Origin: Bacillota bacterium
GTDB lineage: Bacteria; Bacillota; Clostridia; Peptostreptococcales; Anaerovoracaceae
Length of the DNA: 6,668 nt
Reading direction: 5' to 3'
Assembly (NCBI GenBank): GCA_905372035.1
Contig: CAJPNN010000066.1
Span: forward strand, 1-6,668
Shown here: positions 1-3,970 of the stretch, in pieces
How positions within the stretch are numbered: position 1 is the stretch's first letter
Layout of the letters: each line of letters begins with the position of its first letter
Notes under the pieces: generated by a model
Told to the model about the DNA's origin: nothing
Seen by the model: the letters and a program-made list of their open reading frames with translations, nothing else
Database searches by the model: none
Translations under genes and position numbers: made by a program

Positions 1-280
1 GATTTGAAGCCGCTTTTAGGAATTTTATCTCTATGCTCTTGACTTTTATTGAGAATTTTTTATTTGATATATCACATTCCGCTCCCTTAACAGGGATTTT
101 ACTTTGTGGAACACTTCCGTTTTTCACACTGCTTTTGCTCCCCTGAAACATCAATATGCCTCTGTCCTGTAAAAACTGTCTGGCACCCGGAGTCAGCTTT
201 GTTCCGTCTTCTAACTGATAGCTGGTAAAAGGTTCTTTTTTGTAACATGTTCTTAATTCATCTTCTGTTATAAACCTCAT
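1..280 (-). CDS. EutT-type cobalamin adenosyltransferase-like protein, N-terminal 93 residues (truncated by window edge)
   Basis: The reading frame starts at ATG 278-280 and stays open to the window edge, so only the first 93 residues are visible. The start follows a strong purine-rich site (AAAGGGGGAG, 284-293). The N-terminus begins MRFITEDELR and continues with LTPGARQFLQDRGI, the pattern of the short N-terminal module of EutT-family ATP:cobalamin adenosyltransferases and of EutQ. A variable linker follows, and the last residues (SIEIKFLKAASN) look like the start of the helical catalytic domain. EutT enzymes attach the adenosyl group to cobalamin for ethanolamine ammonia-lyase. The HX11CCXXC metal motif of enterobacterial EutT is not seen in the visible part. 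The neighbouring GRE needs no B12, so the true role here is uncertain. It may be a structural or recruited homologue. Family assignment is fairly safe; catalytic activity is not established. Confidence 0.72.
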   Translation of the reverse strand, partial: MRFITEDELRTCYKKEPFTSYQLEDGTKLTPGARQFLQDRGILMFQGSKSSVKNGSVPQSKIPVKGAECDISNKKFSIKVKSIEIKFLKAASN

Positions 281-346
281 TTTCTCCCCCTTTACGCTAA
301 TTTTTGATTCAATCCCCCGGACTTATTATCATAATTCTTTTCTTTC

Positions 347-682
347 TCATGTTCTTGTAATTACCGCCGTTGTAAACCCTAAAGTATCACAGAGTTTTTC
401 CGTTACATCTTTTAGTGCCGTCTCAACGCCTTGAACATCTCCTGTAATCACAACCGAACCTGTAAAACGATCCAGGAATCCTATTTCTACATCCGCCGCA
501 ATAATTGCAGTTTCGTATGGTGAAAGAGTAAGTATCCCTATCGCTCCCTTATCGTCTATCCCCAGTCTTTCATAAATATCCGGAGTGGGAGATGCGATAA
601 CATGCGCAATGGTGACCTGTTTGCCCGGAACGGATTCCTGTATTATTCTTTCTGTTGCATTACTGCTATTTAACAATCCCAT
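347..682 (-). CDS. EutS/PduU-type circularly permuted BMC shell protein with a shortened core helix
   Basis: This 111-residue protein belongs to the circularly permuted BMC-H shell family (EutS, PduU), which forms hexameric facet tiles with an N-terminal beta-barrel cap. Hallmarks in order are ERIIQESVPGKQVTIAHVIA (cap strands), GAIGILTLSP, EIGFLDRFTGSVVITGDV and the C-terminal GFTTAVITRT, which resembles PduU. ATG 680-682 was chosen because AAAGG (690-694) lies seven bases upstream. An in-frame ATG at 707-709 would add nine residues but has no such site. Compared with EutS and PduU as I recall them, about seven residues are missing where the first helix of the BMC fold should run: the protein goes straight from ETAIIA to ADVEIGF. 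The total still equals the usual 111 because the N-terminus is longer. The gene lies 34 bases after the EutQ-like gene and 66 before the EutT-like gene. Confidence 0.88.
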   Translation of the reverse strand: MGLLNSSNATERIIQESVPGKQVTIAHVIASPTPDIYERLGIDDKGAIGILTLSPYETAIIAADVEIGFLDRFTGSVVITGDVQGVETALKDVTEKLCDTLGFTTAVITRT

Positions 683-689
683 TTTATTA

Positions 690-694
690 CCTTT
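690..694 (-). promoter_or_regulatory. Ribosome binding site deciding the EutS/PduU-type start
   Basis: The minus strand reads AAAGG seven bases before ATG 680-682. The alternative upstream ATG (707-709) is preceded only by an A/T-rich stretch with no Shine-Dalgarno sequence, so the shorter protein is preferred. Confidence 0.6.
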
Positions 695-716
695 ATTGTA
701 TATTTTCATTTATATG

Positions 717-1013
717 TTATTTAAGCAATGTTCCTTTTTCTATCATTTCATTACATACAACTTTGGCTAAAGTTCTACAAAGTGAGTCTATATCAACATT
801 TGCAGCAGGTGCAGGTATTGAACTTGTATCTACATTTACATCACATGGGTTTTCAGCACAACACTGTTTGACTTCAGTCGAAAATTCAATTTTATGATCT
901 TTTGCCATATCTTTTGCAGCAGCTGTGACAATGGTATCATTGTCAATATATATAATTTTTTTCCCTTGTTTTTCCATCTCTTCGATGTCTTTTATGCAAA
1001 TCAATTTTTTCAT
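717..1013 (-). CDS. Small EutQ-N-terminal-like BMC-associated protein (98 aa) with Cys cluster and C-terminal helix
   Basis: Function is not established. Residues 1-43 (beginning MKKLICIKDIEEMEKQGKK, with TIVTAAAKDMAKDHKIEF near residues 27-44) match the pattern of the N-terminal module of EutQ, and also the module at the start of the neighbouring EutT-like protein. EutQ proteins normally continue into a cupin domain of well over 100 residues, which is absent here. Instead there is a cysteine cluster (Cys51, Cys52, Cys57), a Pro/Ala linker (about 64-72) and a predicted amphipathic helix at 73-93 (DIDSLCRTLAKVVCNEMIEK). A linker plus terminal amphipathic helix resembles BMC encapsulation peptides. 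The ATG start is preferred over an in-frame TTG at 1029-1031 because AAAGGA lies nine bases upstream. It could be a cargo adaptor or scaffold, which is an inference. The long spacer and hairpin upstream may set its expression apart from the permease. Confidence 0.7.
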   Translation of the reverse strand: MKKLICIKDIEEMEKQGKKIIYIDNDTIVTAAAKDMAKDHKIEFSTEVKQCCAENPCDVNVDTSSIPAPAANVDIDSLCRTLAKVVCNEMIEKGTLLK

Positions 1014-1022
1014 AATATCATA

Positions 1023-1028
1023 TCCTTT
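1023..1028 (-). promoter_or_regulatory. Ribosome binding site deciding the start of the EutQ-like small protein
   Basis: The minus strand reads AAAGGA nine bases upstream of ATG 1011-1013. It overlaps the codons that an upstream TTG start (1029-1031) would use, which argues for initiation at the ATG. Confidence 0.55.
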
Positions 1029-1043
1029 CAATATTTTAGATTT

Positions 1044-1094
1044 GAAGGTGTAGAAAAGTATACAAATGGTGAGTTAAATATTTTCTACACCCTC
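1044..1094 (-). other. Long hairpin in the intra-operon spacer
   Basis: An 11-base perfect inverted repeat (1047-1057 with 1081-1091; GGTGTAGAAAA and TTTTCTACACC) encloses a 23-base loop. In minus-strand RNA the stem extends to 14 pairs, because 1092 with 1046 forms a G-U wobble and 1093-1045 and 1094-1044 pair normally. In plus-strand RNA the same position would be an A-C mismatch, so the structure fits the operon's own direction better. No U-run follows the stem on the minus strand (AAATCTAAAATATT), so it is not a textbook intrinsic terminator. It ends 15 bases before the ribosome binding site of the small EutQ-like gene. Possible roles are mRNA processing, stability, or tuning the downstream shell genes. 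Confidence 0.6.
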
Positions 1095-1179
1095 TATTTT
1101 TATTGTAATTGTAATTATGAAATATTTTCTTTTAAAATCGGATTTAAATCCTACTTACCATATTTATTATAATTATTTT

Positions 1180-2604
1180 TTATATGTCTTTTAAACGTTC
1201 AAATTCTTCTTCAAATGAACAAACATTTTTACGCCCTATGCCGAAATACCATAAGAAAGCAATAATATAAACTATAATTGTTGCAACGATAGGATTTATA
1301 GAAACATTTCCAAAAATCATATATAGAATACTTGATTCAGGTAAAGAAATGGCCGACGCCCCTATCACCATACAAACAATACAAAAGATACAAATTATAA
1401 GGCTTATAATTCCTGCCGCCATTCCGCAAGGAGCCTTGAACGGACGATACATATCCGGTTCTTTAACTCTTAAGACTAAGAAAGAAATCAAAGAAATAAA
1501 ATACAAGCAAGCCAAGCCGAATGCCGATACGCTTATTACAACATTTGTCAGACCTGTTGTCGCCGCTATAATTCCTACAACACCTGCAGTAATAAGTGCC
1601 GCCGTAGGGGTATGTCTTTTTTGATTTACTCTTGCCAATATTTTTGGTAAATATCCGGTTCTTGCCAATGCAAATAATTGTCTTGATGAAGCTGCAATTA
1701 TTCCATTCAAAGATGCAATCAAACCGAACAGACCGAAAATATTTATAACAATTGTTATTCCTCCCCGTCCATAAACTGCACTCAAAGCCTCAGGAAGAGG
1801 GAAGTCTACAGCTGCCACATTATTGTAATTCGATATTCCTGCAGTTAGAAACAATGTGGCACACATCATGATAAATAATGTCCCCATTCCTGATAGAAAA
1901 CCTTTTGGGATATCTTTTTGCGGATTAATCATCTCTTCCGCAGACATTGCACCACCTTCTAAAGCTAAATAGAACCATATAGCAAACGGAACTGAGGCTA
2001 TTATACCGTGCCATCCGCCCGGAATATATTGTAAAAATCCGCTGAAACCGTTGTTTTCCGCCAAGGGTCTTAAAAAATTGTCTATAGAAAAATGCGGGGC
2101 GGCTGCACCCCAATAAATACAAAGACCGACCAAAGCCACGATTGTCACAATCAATTCAAAAACTGCCGATGTATGCATCCCCATAAAATTAATAGTTACA
2201 AATATAATAAAAACAACAATTGTAGCCGGAATAGCGGGGATAACAGGTATTAAATTGTGAATATAACCTCCGACAGCCAATGCTATAGCGGGTGGTGCAA
2301 ACAATAATTCAATCAAACTGCTCATACCTGCAAAATAACCGCCAACAGGACCTAACACTCTTCTTGCATATGCCGCACCTCCACCTGCACTCGGTATCAT
2401 CGTTGCCATTTCAGCATAGCAAAAAATAAAAGTAGCAAACATAATAACTACAGGAATGGCGGCAACAAACAGCCCTACCGGGCCGCCTGTCGCATATCCA
2501 TAACTCCATCCGAAATAATTTCCCGAAACAACAAGCCCTACAGCTAAAGCCCATAGATGTATCGGCTTCAGTGTTCGTTGTAATTTATTATCTTTTTCCG
2601 TCAT
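1180..2604 (-). CDS. APC-superfamily permease, ethanolamine permease-like (474 aa, about 12 membrane segments)
   Basis: This inner-membrane secondary transporter belongs to the amino acid-polyamine-organocation superfamily. It closely resembles the ethanolamine permease (Eat) group of Pseudomonas and actinobacteria as I recall it. The N-terminal LQRTLKPIHLWALAVGLVVSG and NYFGWSYG block (about residues 8-36) includes the glycine-rich broken first helix that binds substrate. AGGGAAYARRVLGPVGGYFAG, FAPPAIALAVGGY, SAEEMINPQKDIPKG and SSRQLFALARTGYLPK follow at the expected places. Length and roughly 12 hydrophobic segments are normal for the family. The ATG follows AAGAGGAG (2611-2618) by six bases, and 33 bases separate it from the shell gene, so the two are surely cotranscribed. 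The real substrate may be ethanolamine, another small amino alcohol or an amino acid; context suggests it feeds the GRE. Known BMC loci for ethanolamine usually use EutH instead, which makes this pairing notable. Confidence 0.88.
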   Translation of the reverse strand: MTEKDNKLQRTLKPIHLWALAVGLVVSGNYFGWSYGYATGGPVGLFVAAIPVVIMFATFIFCYAEMATMIPSAGGGAAYARRVLGPVGGYFAGMSSLIELLFAPPAIALAVGGYIHNLIPVIPAIPATIVVFIIFVTINFMGMHTSAVFELIVTIVALVGLCIYWGAAAPHFSIDNFLRPLAENNGFSGFLQYIPGGWHGIIASVPFAIWFYLALEGGAMSAEEMINPQKDIPKGFLSGMGTLFIMMCATLFLTAGISNYNNVAAVDFPLPEALSAVYGRGGITIVINIFGLFGLIASLNGIIAASSRQLFALARTGYLPKILARVNQKRHTPTAALITAGVVGIIAATTGLTNVVISVSAFGLACLYFISLISFLVLRVKEPDMYRPFKAPCGMAAGIISLIICIFCIVCMVIGASAISLPESSILYMIFGNVSINPIVATIIVYIIAFLWYFGIGRKNVCSFEEEFERLKDI

Positions 2605-2637
2605 GATATTCTCCTCTTACATTTTACATAATCTACA

Positions 2638-2922
2638 TTATACGTTGTTTTTGTTAGGTAAGATAAATTCGACTTCTCCATGCGGACGTGGAATAACATG
2701 TACGGTAATCAATTCTCCTACACGTTGAGCGGCTGCAGCGCCGGCATCTGTAGCTGCTTTAACAGCACCTACATCTCCTCTTACCATAACAGTCACGAAA
2801 CCTCCGCCTACGAGCACTTTACCGATCAAAGTTACATTTGCAGCTTTTACCATAGCATCTGCAGCTTCTACCGATCCTACCAATCCTTTTGTTTCAATCA
2901 TTCCTAATGCTTCTGAATTCAT
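2638..2922 (-). CDS. BMC-H hexameric shell protein, PduA/EutM type (94 aa)
   Basis: This is a canonical single-domain BMC shell protein that tiles facets as hexamers with a central pore. The N-terminus ALGMIETKGLVGSVEAADAM, the middle VTVMVRGDVGAVKAATDAGA and the C-terminal ELITVHVIPRPHGEVE segment are classic PduA/EutM features. The pore loop reads VGGGF, where PduA has a GSG-type loop and EutM a GGG-type loop. Length is normal for the family. The start is set at ATG 2920-2922 because AGGAGG (2930-2935) is seven bases upstream; the in-frame ATG at 2926-2928 is only one base from the same site. The gene sits 91 bases after the activase and 33 before the permease. The short spacing to the permease and the signature-enzyme context support a role in the shell around the GRE. 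Confidence 0.97.
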   Translation of the reverse strand: MNSEALGMIETKGLVGSVEAADAMVKAANVTLIGKVLVGGGFVTVMVRGDVGAVKAATDAGAAAAQRVGELITVHVIPRPHGEVEFILPNKNNV

Positions 2923-2929
2923 AATCATA

Positions 2930-2935
2930 CCTCCT
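2930..2935 (-). promoter_or_regulatory. Ribosome binding site deciding the BMC-H start
   Basis: AGGAGG on the minus strand lies seven bases before ATG 2920-2922 but only one base before ATG 2926-2928. The shorter 94-residue product is therefore favoured, and it also matches the usual PduA length. Confidence 0.7.
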
Positions 2936-3013
2936 GCTAATTGATTTTGATTTTCTTATACTTCTTTCATAGTTTTTAAATTTATAGAATCCATATAATT
3001 TATATACAGATAC

Positions 3014-3934
3014 CTATCCTCCGATTACACACTTGAGCCCTTGATCTTCAACTATTTTTTTAAATTTCGCCGCTTCTTCTTTAGGGAGAGGTTTTATATC
3101 ATATCCCATAGGATACTCTCTGCCTATAAGCCCATATTTGTTTTCTCCGTATACATGATATGGAAGAATATGGATCGTATCTACTCCCTTTAAAGTTTTG
3201 GCTAAAGTTGATATATTGATGAACTCTTCATCGAATGCATTTATTGTTGGTATTGTAGGAACACGAATCACTACAGGTGCAATTTCGGCAATACGTGCTG
3301 CATTTCGTAAAATCAATTCTGTGGACACGCCTGTCACCTCTTTGTGAATATTTGAGTCTGTCGATTTAATATCAAGTAAAACGTGATCTACAAATTTAAA
3401 TACTGATTCTACAGCTTCTTCAGATCCATATCCTGTTGTTTCTATAGCTGTGTTCCATCCTTGGGATTTACATGCCTTCAGCAATTCTGTTGTGAATTTC
3501 CATTGTACGAGAGGTTCACCTCCTGAAATTGTAATCCCTCCACCTGATTTACGATATATCGTTCTATCTTTTTTTAAAATACGAATCACTTCTTCAACGG
3601 TCATATTCTCACCCTTAAGTGTAAGAGCCCCTGTGGGGCAGATGCTGACACATTCTCCACATCCGACACATTTTTGACGATCAATAAACCCTTTATTTGC
3701 TGTATCAATAGCTCCATAAGTGCAAGCTTCCATACATCTTTTACAGCTTATACATTTTTCCTTGCTGTACATTACTACCGGTTCCAATTTTTGTGATTCA
3801 GGGTTACAGCACCAAAGGCAGGAGAGAGGACAGCCTTTTAGAAACACGATAGTTCGTATTCCCGGACCGTCATTTATAGAAAATCGTTGTATATCAAACA
3901 CAATGCCCTCAGCTTTATAGTTCACTGACGTCAT
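3014..3934 (-). CDS. Glycyl radical enzyme activating enzyme (radical SAM, two extra 4Fe-4S clusters)
   Basis: This 306-residue cytosolic enzyme cleaves S-adenosylmethionine and abstracts hydrogen from the conserved glycine of the partner GRE, here Gly842 of the upstream gene. The radical SAM motif CxxxCxxC is Cys35, Cys39, Cys42, preceded by the GRE-activase signature SINDGPGIRT. Two ferredoxin-type clusters are inserted: Cys61-64-67-71 and Cys89-92-95-99. This is typical of activases for dehydratase- and lyase-type GREs rather than of pyruvate formate-lyase activase. The SAM-binding SGGEP lies at 137-141 and the LLDIK motif at 186-190. Length is normal. It starts at an ATG with AGGAGGT just upstream (3942-3948) and follows the GRE stop by 36 bases, so the pair is translated from one message. 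No N-terminal encapsulation-type extension is apparent beyond about eight residues. Confidence 0.96.
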   Translation of the reverse strand: MTSVNYKAEGIVFDIQRFSINDGPGIRTIVFLKGCPLSCLWCCNPESQKLEPVVMYSKEKCISCKRCMEACTYGAIDTANKGFIDRQKCVGCGECVSICPTGALTLKGENMTVEEVIRILKKDRTIYRKSGGGITISGGEPLVQWKFTTELLKACKSQGWNTAIETTGYGSEEAVESVFKFVDHVLLDIKSTDSNIHKEVTGVSTELILRNAARIAEIAPVVIRVPTIPTINAFDEEFINISTLAKTLKGVDTIHILPYHVYGENKYGLIGREYPMGYDIKPLPKEEAAKFKKIVEDQGLKCVIGG

Positions 3935-3970
3935 ATTAAGAACCTCCTGCTACTTTTAATGATTTTTCAT

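Noticed and set aside
1044..1094. Intrinsic terminator between permease and small gene
   Set aside because: No U-run follows the stem on the minus strand. The T-rich flank is on the plus side, where no gene ends and the outer stem is weaker.
1140..1151. Perfect palindrome GGATTTAAATCC as an operator
   Set aside because: Short AT-rich palindromes are expected by chance in such DNA, and no second copy or promoter elements were found beside it.
1014..1179. Cobalamin riboswitch or EutV-type antiterminator in the spacer
   Set aside because: I see no B12-box-like conserved sequence and no pair of small hairpins with a terminator; there is only one long stem.
2923..3013. Internal promoter in the 91-base gap before the BMC-H gene
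   Set aside because: It is AT-rich with a weak inverted repeat (ATATAA T TTATAT), but no convincing -35 and -10 pair was found.
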